From positions 83,673-147,672 of the forward strand of contig NZ_SPQS01000021.1 in assembly GCF_004570865.1 (NCBI RefSeq): a DNA stretch of 64,000 bases, written 5' to 3'. The translations under genes were made by a program, and so were the position numbers. Source of the stretch: Bradyrhizobium frederickii (lineage in GTDB: Bacteria > Pseudomonadota > Alphaproteobacteria > Rhizobiales > Xanthobacteraceae). Each line of letters opens with the position of its first letter. Within the stretch, counting starts at the first letter, position 1. Positions 10,723 through 20,069 of the stretch are shown here, piece by piece. Below the pieces are notes generated by a model. The model made no database searches. It was not told the origin of the DNA and saw nothing but the letters and a program-made list of their open reading frames with translations.

Positions 10723-10797
10723 TGTCGGTGGCTGGCGATCATGCATTTGGCGCCGCCGGCACATTCGCGCCGCGGCATCTCGTCCAGCCCCTGGTAA

Positions 10798-10817
10798 AAC
10801 TACACTGTTTCGTTTTG
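10798..10817. promoter_or_regulatory. Second operator-like site, between patatin gene and tgt
   Basis: AACTACACTGTTTCGTTTTG matches 15 of 20 bases of the sequence starting at 8584 (AACCATACCGTATCGTTCTG). It lies upstream of the patatin-tetR pair and also in front of tgt, which diverges from here. This is consistent with autoregulation by the TetR protein; binding is inferred only. Confidence 0.45.
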
Positions 10818-10927
10818 TTTAACAAGGCTGGCAGCGGGAATAATCGTCTCGATTATGTCCCAGTCTGAGGCACCGCCGGCCGCTGCGCGGGTTGATCGAC
10901 CTGCTCCGACACGCAATAAGCACCGCC

Positions 10928-12073
10928 ATGAATCTCGACAATGATCTTCCCAATCACTTTGAGTTGCTCGCCACCGATGGCGCCGCGCGCACCGGGCGCC
11001 TGACCACACCTCACGGCGTGGTGCGGACGCCGGCCTTCATGCCGGTCGGCACCGCCGGTGCCATGAAGGGCATGCACTGGCGCGAGGTGCGCGATGCCGG
11101 TGCCGACATCGTGCTCGGCAACACCTATCACCTGATGCTGCGCCCGACCGCCGAGCGGATCGCGGCGCTCGGCGGCTTGCAGCTTTTCACCGGCTGGAAC
11201 GGGCCGATGCTGACGGATTCCGGCGGCTTCCAGGTGATGTCGCTGTCGGACCTGCGCAAGGTCACCGAGAACGCCGTCACCTTCCGCTCGCATATCGACG
11301 GCGCCAAGGTCGAGCTGTCGCCGGAGCGCTCGATCGAGGTGCAGCGCTTGCTCGGCTCCGACATCGCCATGCAGATGGACGAGTGCGTGCGGCTGCCGGC
11401 CGAGCACGCCGACATCGAGCGCGCGATGCAATTGTCGCTGCGCTGGGCCGAGCGCTCGAAGCGCGCCTTCGAGAGCGCGCCCGACGGCTACATGCTGTTC
11501 GGCATCGTGCAGGGCGGCGACATCCCCCGGCTTCGTCACGCGAGTGCGCAAGGCCTGGTCGAGATCGGCTTCCATGGCTATGCGATCGGCGGCCTTGCCG
11601 TCGGCGAGCCGCAGGAGGTGATGCTGGCGATGATCGACGAGACCGCGCCGGTGCTGCCGAAAGAGCGCCCGCGCTATCTGATGGGCGTCGGCACGCCCGA
11701 CGACATCCTCGAAGCCGTGAAGCGCGGCATCGACATGTTCGACTGCGTGATGCCGACGCGCAACGGCCGGCACGGCGTCGCCTTCACGCGCTTCGGCCAG
11801 GTGAATTTGCGCAATGCGCGCCACGCCGACGATCCGCGTCCGCTGGATGAGGAGAGCTCATGGCCGTCGACGCGCGACTGCGCGCGCGCCTATCTGCACC
11901 ATCTCGTCAAGGCGGGCGAGACGCTAGGGGCGATGCTGCTGTCCGAAATCAATATCGCCTACTACCAGTTCCTGATGCAGGGCATCAGAGACGCGATCGC
12001 AGGCGGAACGTTTGAGGAGTTCTATCGGCGTACGCGCGAGGACTGGGCGAGGGGCGACATCGCCCCACGCTAG
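10928..12073 (+). CDS. tgt: tRNA-guanine transglycosylase lacking canonical zinc ligands
   Basis: Exchanges guanine 34 for preQ1 in tRNAs of the GUN family, upstream of QueA. The 381 aa are full length. Present are the nucleophile-region motif LTDSGGFQVMSL, GIVQGG, GYAIGGLAVGE and DCVMPTRNGRHG. The usual Cys-x-Cys-x2-Cys zinc cluster after RPLD is replaced by EESSWPSTRDC, and the distal His is absent (LLSEINIAYYQ), so none of the four ligands is conserved. The fold must be stabilised otherwise. The start at 10928 fits the family N-terminus (FELLATDGAARTG). queA is nearby. Confidence 0.95.
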   Translation: MNLDNDLPNHFELLATDGAARTGRLTTPHGVVRTPAFMPVGTAGAMKGMHWREVRDAGADIVLGNTYHLMLRPTAERIAALGGLQLFTGWNGPMLTDSGGFQVMSLSDLRKVTENAVTFRSHIDGAKVELSPERSIEVQRLLGSDIAMQMDECVRLPAEHADIERAMQLSLRWAERSKRAFESAPDGYMLFGIVQGGDIPRLRHASAQGLVEIGFHGYAIGGLAVGEPQEVMLAMIDETAPVLPKERPRYLMGVGTPDDILEAVKRGIDMFDCVMPTRNGRHGVAFTRFGQVNLRNARHADDPRPLDEESSWPSTRDCARAYLHHLVKAGETLGAMLLSEINIAYYQFLMQGIRDAIAGGTFEEFYRRTREDWARGDIAPR

Positions 12074-12074
12074 C

Positions 12075-12293
12075 TCAGTTGCACACGAAGCGTTGCTTCA
12101 CGGCATGTTTGGTCACGAAGCCATAGCCGCAATTATCGCAGGTCCAGAGATAGCTGATCATGTGGTCCGAGACGTAGGCGGATGCTTCGGCGGCGACCAT
12201 GGAGTCGGCGCAGACAGGACAGGTGGGCAACTCGCTGCAACGCGGATCGCGGTTCGGCGCGACGGTCGACAACACTTCAGCAACTGCTGACAT
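12075..12293 (-). CDS. Small zinc-ribbon protein
   Basis: A 72-residue protein with two Cys pairs (CPVC near residue 25 and CDNCGYGF near residue 52) spaced as in a zinc ribbon, and a basic C-terminus. It is convergent with tgt, with one base between the stops. Function unknown. Four similar small ribbons lie elsewhere in the window. Confidence 0.65.
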   Translation of the reverse strand: MSAVAEVLSTVAPNRDPRCSELPTCPVCADSMVAAEASAYVSDHMISYLWTCDNCGYGFVTKHAVKQRFVCN

Positions 12294-12515
12294 CGCGGTG
12301 ACCTCCCTGCTTTAAGACCTAAGTCTAACATAAGCAGAATCGGTTGACGAGGTCGCAACACAAATGCGTTGGTTTTCTGATCTTCGCCGCTCACGTGATT
12401 TTGCGATGCAGCGTATTTAACATGTGCCGCATTGCCGCTTGCGTGTCGCCGCAAGCTGTCTGTAACTGCGCAATGCCGCGATAGACGTGCAGATTGTCGC
12501 CACAGGGAGTTCATC

Positions 12516-13493
<978 letters not shown>

Positions 13494-13496
13494 GAC

Positions 13497-13739
13497 ATGG
13501 CGGAGCAACCACCGAGGCGGCCGCGCACACTGGGCGATGCCAGGACGGAAGCAGAGGCAGCGTTCAAGAAGGTGACGGCCAAGGTCGCCGTGCCGCCGCC
13601 TAAACCGACGGCTGTTCCCGGCATCAAGGAGCAGGTCACGCTGCGCATCGATCAGGACGTGCTGGAGTTCTTCCAGGAGGGCGGCCCCGGCTGGCAGGAT
13701 CGCATCAACGAGGCGCTGCGAAAGGCCGCGGGGAAGTAA
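13497..13739 (+). CDS. BrnA-like antitoxin-fold protein, no BrnT partner
   Basis: An 80-residue protein with a flexible proline-rich N-terminal half. Its C-terminal block VTLRIDQDVLEFFQEGGPGWQ is followed by RINEALRKAAG. This matches the ribbon-helix-helix end of BrnA antitoxins (VxLRxDxDVLxWFxxxGPGYQxRIN). BrnA is normally encoded after the BrnT toxin; no BrnT is present, and the upstream neighbour is cysK, 3 bases away. It is either an orphan DNA-binding protein or a domesticated antitoxin. Confidence 0.7.
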   Translation: MAEQPPRRPRTLGDARTEAEAAFKKVTAKVAVPPPKPTAVPGIKEQVTLRIDQDVLEFFQEGGPGWQDRINEALRKAAGK

Positions 13740-13740
13740 C

Positions 13741-13930
13741 GAACGTCGTCATTGCCGGTTGGGACGACGATCCGTCCCGTGTCCCGGACAGCCGCAACGC
13801 ACGCGCGTTGCGGCGCTGAGCCGGGACGCAGAGGCCGCGAACTCCTCTGCGACATGGGCCCCGGCTCAGCAGCGCAGCGCTGAAGGGCGCTGCACTGCGT
13901 CCGGGGCAGGAGGAGGGACTAGGCACCGCT
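13741..13930. repeat. Bradyrhizobium intergenic repeat
   Basis: The stretch between the BrnA-like gene and the caspase-fold gene holds no gene. It contains the words GCGGCGCTGAGCCGGGACGC and, inverted, CCCGGCTCAGCAGCGCAGCG with CTGCACTGCGTCCGGGGCA. These form a long stem-loop of a kind commonly interspersed in Bradyrhizobium genomes. Confidence 0.6.
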
Positions 13931-13965
13931 CCCACACCGTCATGCTGCGACACCGTCGTAGCAAA

Positions 13966-13993
13966 GAAAAAGCCCGGCGTGAGCCGGGCTTTT
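13966..13993 (-). terminator. Intrinsic terminator after the caspase-fold gene
   Basis: AAGCCCGGC (13970-13978), GTGA loop, GCCGGGCTT (13983-13991). On the minus strand the stem runs into a T-rich tract, 25 bases past the caspase-fold gene stop. The plus strand also ends in TTTT, so it may work in both directions. Confidence 0.85.
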
Positions 13994-14017
13994 GCATTCT
14001 GAGATCGTCGTCTCGCC

Positions 14018-15448
14018 TCAGCGGCGGAACATGCCGCCCATCATGCCGCCGACGACCCCGCCGACGAAGGCCGCACCGGCGGCATCGCCGGGATTGCTGC
14101 GTTGAGGGGCCGGCGCCGGCGCGCTGCTCTGGGCCGGGGCGCTGGCGGCGCGCCGGGCCGGCTTCTGGCTGGTGTCGCTCGCGGTCGCCGGGGCAGCCAC
14201 GATCTCCGAGAGCAGAGCCTTGTGCTGAAGCTTGTTGAGGTAGCCTGATGAGGGATAGCCGCGCGCCGTCTGCCAGCGCTTGAGCACGGATCGCGTCTCG
14301 TCGTCGAATGCGCCGCTCTGCTTGGTGTCGAAGCCGAGCGCCGTCAGGCGACGCTGCACGTCGCGGCGTTTGGTCTTGTCGAGGCCGATCTGGTCCTCGG
14401 TGACCTGGGTGGCCTCGTCGGTGAAGGTTGCGGGATCGACGCCAGCGTTGAGGGTGCGGGTCGCGGTCGAGGGGCCGCTCTTGATGGCGGCGAGGCGTGC
14501 CAGCGCCAGCGCCTTGAACTGACCGTTCGGATAGGCGGTGAGATAGGCGTTGAGCTCTTCCGGCTTGTTGGACTCCTTCACCGAGCGCCAATATTCGAGC
14601 TCGACACCGTCCGAGCCGCCGGTCGCAGCGGGCACCATGCCCGAAGCGGTCGGGGCCGCGTTGGCGACCTGCGTGGTCGGGGCCTGATTGAGATAGACCG
14701 AGCCGGTCAGGTTGGTGTGGCCCCAGGGCAGCTGGCCCTTGCGGGTCTCTTCATTGACCTGGGCGCGCACCGACGTCATGGCCTGCTGGATCTCGACGCC
14801 GGGCTTGGTGATGTTGTCGATCAGCGCACGCGTGAACGGGCTGTTGTTGCCCTCCTGACCATCGAGCGCGGTCTGGCCGGGACCGGTGGCGAACGCGATG
14901 AGGGTGCCTTCACCGGATTTCATCTCGGCAAGACCGCTCTGCACGTTGACGCTGCGGGTCGCGGAGTTCGACTTGATCTTGGCGGCGAACGGATTGTCGC
15001 GGCAGGCATCGAGGAAGACGAGCTTGACCTTGGCATCGCCCATGGTCTGCTCGAGCGTCAGGTCGATGTTGATGGCAGCGCCCAGCTTGACGTCCATCTC
15101 CGACTTGATGTCGGCGTCGACGGGCAGCAGGTAGTTCGTGCCGCTGACGGCGATGCCGTGACCGGCATAGTAGAACAGCGCGATGTCGGAGCCCTGCGCC
15201 TTGCGGCCGAAATCGAGCAGCTTCTCCGTCATCTGGTCGCGGCTGAGATTGGAGCCTTCGATCACCTCGAAGCCGACATTGCGCAGCGTCGATGCCATCG
15301 CCTTGGCGTCGATCGGCGGGTTCGGCAATTGCGCGACGTTCTTGTAGGAGCCGTTGCCCACGACAAAGGCGACGCGGCGGTCAGCCTTCGCGGCACTGAC
15401 CGACAGCGCCATGCACATCAGCGAGGCGAGGAGGGTGAGATAGCGCAT
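14018..15448 (-). CDS. Secreted caspase-domain (C14-type) protein with peptidoglycan-binding-like domain
   Basis: A 476-residue protein. Residues 1-22 are a signal peptide (ending SAAKAD), so it acts outside the cytoplasm. The caspase p20-like fold follows: RRVAFVVGNGSYKN, catalytic His97 in YYAGHGIAV and Cys149 in FLDACRDNPF. A helical repeat-like segment covers ~290-345. A peptidoglycan-binding-1-like module lies at ~375-430 (DVQRRLTALGFDTKQSGAFD). An Ala/Pro linker leads to a glycine-rich tail ending GGMMGGMFRR. This is the orthocaspase architecture common in rhizobia, with cleavage specificity unknown. The start at 15448 is set by the signal peptide. Confidence 0.92.
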   Translation of the reverse strand: MRYLTLLASLMCMALSVSAAKADRRVAFVVGNGSYKNVAQLPNPPIDAKAMASTLRNVGFEVIEGSNLSRDQMTEKLLDFGRKAQGSDIALFYYAGHGIAVSGTNYLLPVDADIKSEMDVKLGAAINIDLTLEQTMGDAKVKLVFLDACRDNPFAAKIKSNSATRSVNVQSGLAEMKSGEGTLIAFATGPGQTALDGQEGNNSPFTRALIDNITKPGVEIQQAMTSVRAQVNEETRKGQLPWGHTNLTGSVYLNQAPTTQVANAAPTASGMVPAATGGSDGVELEYWRSVKESNKPEELNAYLTAYPNGQFKALALARLAAIKSGPSTATRTLNAGVDPATFTDEATQVTEDQIGLDKTKRRDVQRRLTALGFDTKQSGAFDDETRSVLKRWQTARGYPSSGYLNKLQHKALLSEIVAAPATASDTSQKPARRAASAPAQSSAPAPAPQRSNPGDAAGAAFVGGVVGGMMGGMFRR

Positions 15449-15649
15449 TCTGAAATCCCCAGAATCGAATTGCAGGCAGCAACAAATTGGCAACGAACCT
15501 ACACGAAGTGCCCGACCTCGCGCCACCAAAACGGCAGAACGTCCGTTTCAACCCGCTGCTGTGTGGCCGAATATGCACGGTGAAGGATCGCTCCAACGTG
15601 ATCTAAATCACACGGCCACTTCGTTTTGTCGTGCGAGGCGGCGCGAGGT

Positions 15650-16525
15650 TCATCGGGCGGGGGCGGGAACCGGCGGCACCGGCTTCAAATTCAGGAGATT
15701 GCCGCACAGGATCAGCGCCGCGCCGAGCACGGTCCAGCCATCGAGCCGCTCGGAATAAAGCAGCCAGCCCGCGGTCGCGGTCAGCGGAACCCGCAGGAAG
15801 TCCATGGGCACCACGATCGTCGCATCCGCGTGGCGGAGCGCACTGGCGAGGCAATAATGGGAGAAGGTGCCGCAGACCCCGATGACGAACAGCCAGCCCC
15901 ATAAACGAGGCGACGGCCAGATCCACACGGCGAGCGTCGGCAGCAAGCCCACGACGGCCTGCACCACGATCATCCAGAACAGGATCGACAATGCACTTTC
16001 GGTGCGGGTCAGCGACTTCGCCAAGATCATGGAAATGCTGAAGCCGATTGCAGCCGCGAGCGCGATCAATTGGCCCGGATTGATCTCGCTGGTGGCGGGC
16101 CGCACGATCATCACGACGCCGACGACGCCGAGCACGACAGCGGCGATCTTCCAGAGCGTCATGCGTTCGGACAGGAACGTCGCGGCCAGCACGGCGGTCC
16201 AGATCGGCATGGTGAATTCGATCGCGACGACCTGCCCGATTCCGATCAGCGTCAAGGCGTAGAACCAGCCGAGCTGGGCAAAATAATGCACCCCGTTGCG
16301 AGCGAGGTGCTGGGGCAGGCGCCTGGTCGCGACCGCCTTGAAGCCACCGGCGCGGGAGATGATGGGCAGGAGGAGCGCGAACCCGATCACCGAGCGCACT
16401 TCCATAATCTGGAAGACGCTCAACTCGCGCGTGGTCTCGCGCCCGGCAACCGCCATCACCAGCATCAGCGACAGCCAGCCGGCCATCCACAGTGCAGCCA
16501 TCGTTTTGGACGGTGTCGCGCTCAT
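15650..16525 (-). CDS. EamA/DMT-family transporter
   Basis: A 291-residue membrane protein with about ten predicted hydrophobic segments in two EamA halves; the second half starts near residue 150 (GQLIALAAAIGFSISMILAKS). Such proteins export amino acids or metabolites; the substrate is not predictable. The ATG at 16525 (MSATPSKTMAALW) starts just before the first helix. It is transcribed divergently from the RidA-like gene. Confidence 0.88.
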   Translation of the reverse strand: MSATPSKTMAALWMAGWLSLMLVMAVAGRETTRELSVFQIMEVRSVIGFALLLPIISRAGGFKAVATRRLPQHLARNGVHYFAQLGWFYALTLIGIGQVVAIEFTMPIWTAVLAATFLSERMTLWKIAAVVLGVVGVVMIVRPATSEINPGQLIALAAAIGFSISMILAKSLTRTESALSILFWMIVVQAVVGLLPTLAVWIWPSPRLWGWLFVIGVCGTFSHYCLASALRHADATIVVPMDFLRVPLTATAGWLLYSERLDGWTVLGAALILCGNLLNLKPVPPVPAPAR

Positions 16526-16675
16526 TGGCGGTGATTGCGGGAGGATGGAATGTGAAAGGACGGCCGGTATCGGCGACATCGCCGCCGTTTGCAACGGCCA
16601 AATCTGCGGATGCAGCGATGCAGCGGGTCGTGCTAGGCATCATCGAACAACAACAAAATCGGGAGAGCTTCGCTC

Positions 16676-17074
16676 ATGCAAATCTTGCAGCCGGCCGAAT
16701 GGACGAAACCACGTGGCTTTTCCCATGGCGTCGCGGTCGAGGGGCCGGGGCGCTGGGTGGTCCTAGCCGGCCAGACCGGCGGCGACGAGACCGGCAATTA
16801 TGCGCTCGACCTGGCGGCGCAGGTCGAAATGGCGCTGAAGCGGATCATCAAGCTGCTGGACGAGGCCGGCGCGGGTCCGGAGCACATCGTCCGCCTGACC
16901 TGGTACCTGACTAGCCGCAGCGAATATGAAGCAGCCGGGGCCGGCATTGGTGCAGCCTGGAAGGAAACGCTTGGACGCAATTTCCCGCCTTCGACACTGC
17001 TCTATATCGGCGGCCTCGTGGACGAGCGGGCCAAGGTCGAGATCGAGGTCACCGCGTTCGTGCCGGCCGCATAA
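16676..17074 (+). CDS. RidA/YjgF-family protein
   Basis: A 132-residue single-domain protein of the Rid family, which hydrolyse reactive enamine/imine intermediates in the archetype. Seen are VVLAGQTGGDETG near the N-terminus, AQVEMALKRIIKLLDEAG and a C-terminal VEIEVTAFVPA strand. The archetypal RidA arginine (as in CRTTVFL or ARPARS blocks) is not obvious here, so it is more likely one of the divergent Rid subgroups than canonical RidA. Confidence 0.88.
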   Translation: MQILQPAEWTKPRGFSHGVAVEGPGRWVVLAGQTGGDETGNYALDLAAQVEMALKRIIKLLDEAGAGPEHIVRLTWYLTSRSEYEAAGAGIGAAWKETLGRNFPPSTLLYIGGLVDERAKVEIEVTAFVPAA

Positions 17075-17106
17075 AAAATCGATCCGGCGGGGTCGCCGGA
17101 TCGATT
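17073..17106 (-). terminator. Strong intrinsic terminator between convergent genes
   Basis: AATCGATCCGGCG (17077-17089), four-base loop, CGCCGGATCGATT (17094-17106) make a perfect 13-bp stem. On the minus strand it is followed by six Ts, so it terminates the exported-protein gene at 17125. It sits immediately after the RidA gene stop and may serve both. Confidence 0.9.
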
Positions 17107-17124
17107 GTCAGATCGACTGCTGGC

Positions 17125-17670
17125 TTACTTCGACAGCGAGATGTTCGCCCCGCGGAACTGGCTGTCGGCGCGTATCGCGACGTTCTGCTTGTTGCCGCTC
17201 GTCTTCAGCGAGATGTTGGCATTGAAGCCAGCGGTAGAGGCAACCAGCTCGTAATTGCCACCGGCGCCGCGCCCCTGGAGCGATCCAGAGATGTTGCGGC
17301 TGACTTCGGACCAGTTTCCGGTGATGGCGCCGCCCTCAGCCTTGAGGCTGGCCCCAAAGTTGAACTTGTAGGCGTCGCTGGCGCAGGTCAGGGTCAGCTC
17401 CATGGTGGGGCCGATCGGGGCGTACTTGGCCCGACAGCGGATCCGTTCGGTCGAGCCGTCGTCCAGGGCCACCGTCCCCGCGCCACTCCAGCTGCCCGCC
17501 AGTGGGGCGAACGGGCTCGACTGGGCCTTGCTTTCAGTGCCGGCGATCCCTGCCGCAAACAAAACGGCGGCCGCGATCAGCAGCCGCCGGCTCCGGGCGC
17601 GAGTCTCGATTGGTTTATTGGCGCGATGCTTCCCATCGCCCGCTGCACGGTATGCCTGCAGATGCTCCAT
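17125..17670 (-). CDS. Exported protein, unknown function
   Basis: 181 residues from the ATG at 17670. A basic N-region (ETRARSRRLLIAA) precedes a hydrophobic segment ending near ESKAQS, giving an atypically late signal peptide. The mature part is rich in Gly/Ser beta-strand patterns (PLAGSWSGAGTVALDDGS, two Cys at RCRAKY and LTCASD) as in small lipocalin-like or avidin-like rhizobial periplasmic proteins. Its start overlaps the 3' end of the next gene by 56 bases in another frame, suggesting coupling. Confidence 0.72.
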   Translation of the reverse strand: MEHLQAYRAAGDGKHRANKPIETRARSRRLLIAAAVLFAAGIAGTESKAQSSPFAPLAGSWSGAGTVALDDGSTERIRCRAKYAPIGPTMELTLTCASDAYKFNFGASLKAEGGAITGNWSEVSRNISGSLQGRGAGGNYELVASTAGFNANISLKTSGNKQNVAIRADSQFRGANISLSK

Positions 17671-17965
17671 TCCACTTCCCCGATCCGGCGTTGCCGTTGA
17701 GTTGACCGTTGGCATATGCACCATTGATCGAAACTTTCACAAGACCCCCGCTGCCGATGGTCCCGGAAACGTTAGCGCCGGGCGCAGTGATCTTGCCGTC
17801 GGCAACCGTCAGCATGGAACTCGCGGTGGGTTCGCAGGAGCCGCTCTTGGTCACGATCGTGACCTGCCAGTTGCCGTCATAAGGCGTCTGGGCAAAGGCG
17901 GAAGCGGCGAGGGTGCCGGTGAAAACTGAAGCGGCACAGAACACCGCAATGCGAGCAAAACGCAT
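17615..17965 (-). CDS. Small exported protein, unknown function
   Basis: 116 residues with a clear signal peptide (MRFARIAVFCAASVF..., cleavage near SAFAQ). The mature part looks like YDGNWQVTIVTKSGSC...GANVSGTIGSGG with two Cys, a beta-rich fold. It shares the Trp/Gly strand pattern with the downstream exported protein and overlaps it, so the two may be distant duplicates acting together in the periplasm. Confidence 0.72.
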   Translation of the reverse strand: MRFARIAVFCAASVFTGTLAASAFAQTPYDGNWQVTIVTKSGSCEPTASSMLTVADGKITAPGANVSGTIGSGGLVKVSINGAYANGQLNGNAGSGKWNGASAGIPCSGRWEASRQ

Positions 17966-18161
17966 AAATCCGTCCTTGAATGTGTCTGATATGCTGTCGC
18001 TTATCTGGACCAAATGTGACGGAAATTTGTTGCGATGCCAAATCGAAAATTGTTCCTGTGGGAACAATAGTTTATTTGCGTTTTCGGCTGCGATTTTCCA
18101 AGCGGAATCAATGCGGCTTCACGTTAAGGGTAAACGTCAGGAGCGAACTCTTGGACAGGCT

Positions 18162-18749
18162 TCACGAAAGGCTTGGCGCGGAGGTCGCGAACTGCTCGTC
18201 CTGAGTCTTGGCGGGAAGCGCCTTGTGCACCTTGGCGTAGTCGATCACATCGGCCAGGAGCTTGAGGCCGAGGGGGGCCAGCGCGCGCTCCCAGAGCTCT
18301 CGCGCCGTCTCGCCTTTCTTGACGAAGCACCAGTCCTGGGCGGCGATGGCGCCGGCGTCCATGCGGTCGGCGAGGTGATAGATCGTGCCGCCGGCGATCG
18401 GATCGCCTTCCTTGATGGTCCATTCCACGGCGGCCTTGCCGCGATGACGGGGCAGCAGCGAGGGGTGATAGCCGATCCCGCCAAACCTGGCGGCGGCGAG
18501 CGCGTCCTTGCCGATCCGGGCGTGGCTGTGCGCCGTGATGATCAGATCGGTATCGGGGGCAATCTCGGAGGCTACCACCAGCTTCGGGTTGGCCTGCACC
18601 ACGACCTCGATGCCGGCCGCCTTGGCGGCCGCGGCGAGGCGATCCTCGGCGTCGGCCACCACGACCCGGACGATCGAAACGCCGTGCTCCCGGAGCATGT
18701 TCAGGGTGGTCACGCCGAAATGGCGGGAGCCGACGAGGGTAATGCGCAT
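18162..18749 (-). CDS. Formyltransferase-fold protein, formyl-THF hydrolase-like
   Basis: 195 residues covering only the N-terminal Rossmann formyl-transferase domain: MRITLVGSRHFGVTTLNML, HSHARIGKDAL and YHPSLLPRHRG, then DRMDAGAIAAQ with the catalytic Asp. In purN/fmt the motif reads NxHPSLLP with a catalytic Asn; here it reads GYHPSLLP, so the Asn is Gly. The motif most resembles the hydrolase domain of 10-formyl-THF dehydrogenase (IYHPSLLPRHRG), which also lacks Asn. It may release formate or act on formyl-sugars. The C-terminal tRNA-binding domain of Fmt is absent. Confidence 0.85.
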   Translation of the reverse strand: MRITLVGSRHFGVTTLNMLREHGVSIVRVVVADAEDRLAAAAKAAGIEVVVQANPKLVVASEIAPDTDLIITAHSHARIGKDALAAARFGGIGYHPSLLPRHRGKAAVEWTIKEGDPIAGGTIYHLADRMDAGAIAAQDWCFVKKGETARELWERALAPLGLKLLADVIDYAKVHKALPAKTQDEQFATSAPSLS

Positions 18750-19292
18750 GGGTATCCGATCCGATCTCGCAACTGCGTCATCCCCGATAACACGTCCGGA
18801 CGTCCTGTCACCACCCGCGCAGCGTTTGCGTGGGTTATCAACAATACGCCGAGGGCGCGGGCTGCGATCGACGCCATGATTGCGCAGCCAGCCGTTCCGG
18901 TGCCGCCATGGCGGGCGCAGATCGCCGCGCACTTGCTTCCGCGTCACTGACGAGCGTTGCCGCGCGGCCACGGCGGGACGGCAAGCGTCCGATAATCGGT
19001 TCCTGTGTTTCGTTTTTAACAGAGGGACGCTGGGTGGGCTGATAAGAGTGCGTGGACCGGGGCTGGCGACATTTCAACCCGTATCCGTTTTTAAACCCGG
19101 CTTGGGCCGCTGGCGCGATCGTCAGCGGCCCTTTCAATGCCGCGTATTGAGAAAATCACGGAATGGTAACGCGATCTCAACCAGCCCGGCGTATCGACTA
19201 ATCCGTCGCGGATTTGTATTGCGTACCGCGACACCGAAAATGTCCCGCCGGCGCGGGTGCGCCGCGTGGGCCTTTTCGCCGGGACAAATCTC
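18750..19292. other. 543-bp non-coding stretch with a terminator-like hairpin
   Basis: No convincing gene. A perfect 9-bp stem GGGCCGCTG (19104-19112) / CAGCGGCCC (19123-19131) followed by TTTC could end an unannotated transcript on the plus strand. A short T-rich block (GTTTCGTTTTTAAC) lies at about 19008-19021. Confidence 0.4.
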
Positions 19293-19511
19293 ATGCCGCG
19301 CGCAATTGAGCAGATTGTCGACAGCTATGTGCGGCTGAAGAACCGCCGTGGGCTCGACGAGCTGATGATGCACAGGCAGCGGCTCGCGGTCGAGCTGAAG
19401 AGCAGGTCCGGCTATGATTTCAGCCTGCCGATCGGCCAGATCGACGAGGAGATCGCGATCATCGAGGCGGGCCTCAGCCGGCTCAAGGCAGATAATTCCA
19501 CGACGAACTAA
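19293..19511 (+). CDS. Small conserved-looking helical protein, unknown
   Basis: 72 residues starting MPRAIEQIVDSYVRLKNR. The second half (LAVELKSRSGYDFSLPIGQ, then EEIAIIEAGLSRL) is predicted to be helical. A 5'-truncated relative of this second half is present in the integrated element at 59748-59945, so it belongs to a mobile or multi-copy family. The stop codon TAA is formed by the first bases of the 103-bp repeat at 19509. Confidence 0.6.
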   Translation: MPRAIEQIVDSYVRLKNRRGLDELMMHRQRLAVELKSRSGYDFSLPIGQIDEEIAIIEAGLSRLKADNSTTN

Positions 19512-19611
19512 AGCGCGATGCGATTAGGATGAATCGTCATCGCGCTTTAGGTTGTTGTTTAAGCATGATCTTTTCGGAAAACCGCTGCGCACTTTTCCGG
19601 ATCATGCTTTA
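19509..19611 (+). repeat. 103-bp two-hairpin repeat, copy A
   Basis: Contains two adjacent palindromes: GCGCGATGCGATTAGG...TCATCGCGC and AAGCATGATCTTTTCGG...CCGGATCATGCTT. An inverted copy of the same length lies at 28953-29055 with four mismatches. The TAA that starts the element is the stop codon of the preceding gene. Confidence 0.9.
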
Positions 19612-19766
19612 GCGGGGTCTGCGAGGCAAGGCTACGGGACGCCGCCGCGCCCGCTGCCCGCACCGCTACGATGACAATTACTCGCAGGGACAATGCTATC
19701 GAAGCGGCACTCGCGCGCCCGGCATGCAGCAGCGCCAGCTGATCGCCGGGCCGACGCGCTTGTCGG

Positions 19767-20069
19767 TCAATCGCGACGGCCGCCGTCGATCACCGTGAAC
19801 AAGGGCCGCGCCGGGGTCGGCTCGACCAGCAATTCCTCCACCAGCGCGGTTGCCGCGTCGACATATTTGCGTGTCGGCTTGTCGAGAGGGCGCCTGGCCT
19901 CGTCGTCGAGCGCGACCTTTGCGGCTTCGACCAGCTTGCGCATGCGCGCCGCATGGTCGTCGCCCGCCGTCAGCGTCGCGCGCGCCAGCGAGCGCAGCAC
20001 GAACAGCTCGCCCTCGAGGCGGAGCAGGCGGTCGTTGAGCCTGGTCAGGACGGCGTTGAGGTCGGCCAT
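19767..20069 (-). CDS. Small helical protein, unknown
   Basis: 100 residues starting MADLNAVLTRLNDRLLRLEGE, with heptad-like leucines over residues 4-35 (coiled-coil tendency) and a central charged region. It ends PLFTVIDGGRRD. No catalytic motif. Preceded by AATCATGGCC-type context without a strong ribosome site. Function unknown. Confidence 0.55.
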   Translation of the reverse strand: MADLNAVLTRLNDRLLRLEGELFVLRSLARATLTAGDDHAARMRKLVEAAKVALDDEARRPLDKPTRKYVDAATALVEELLVEPTPARPLFTVIDGGRRD

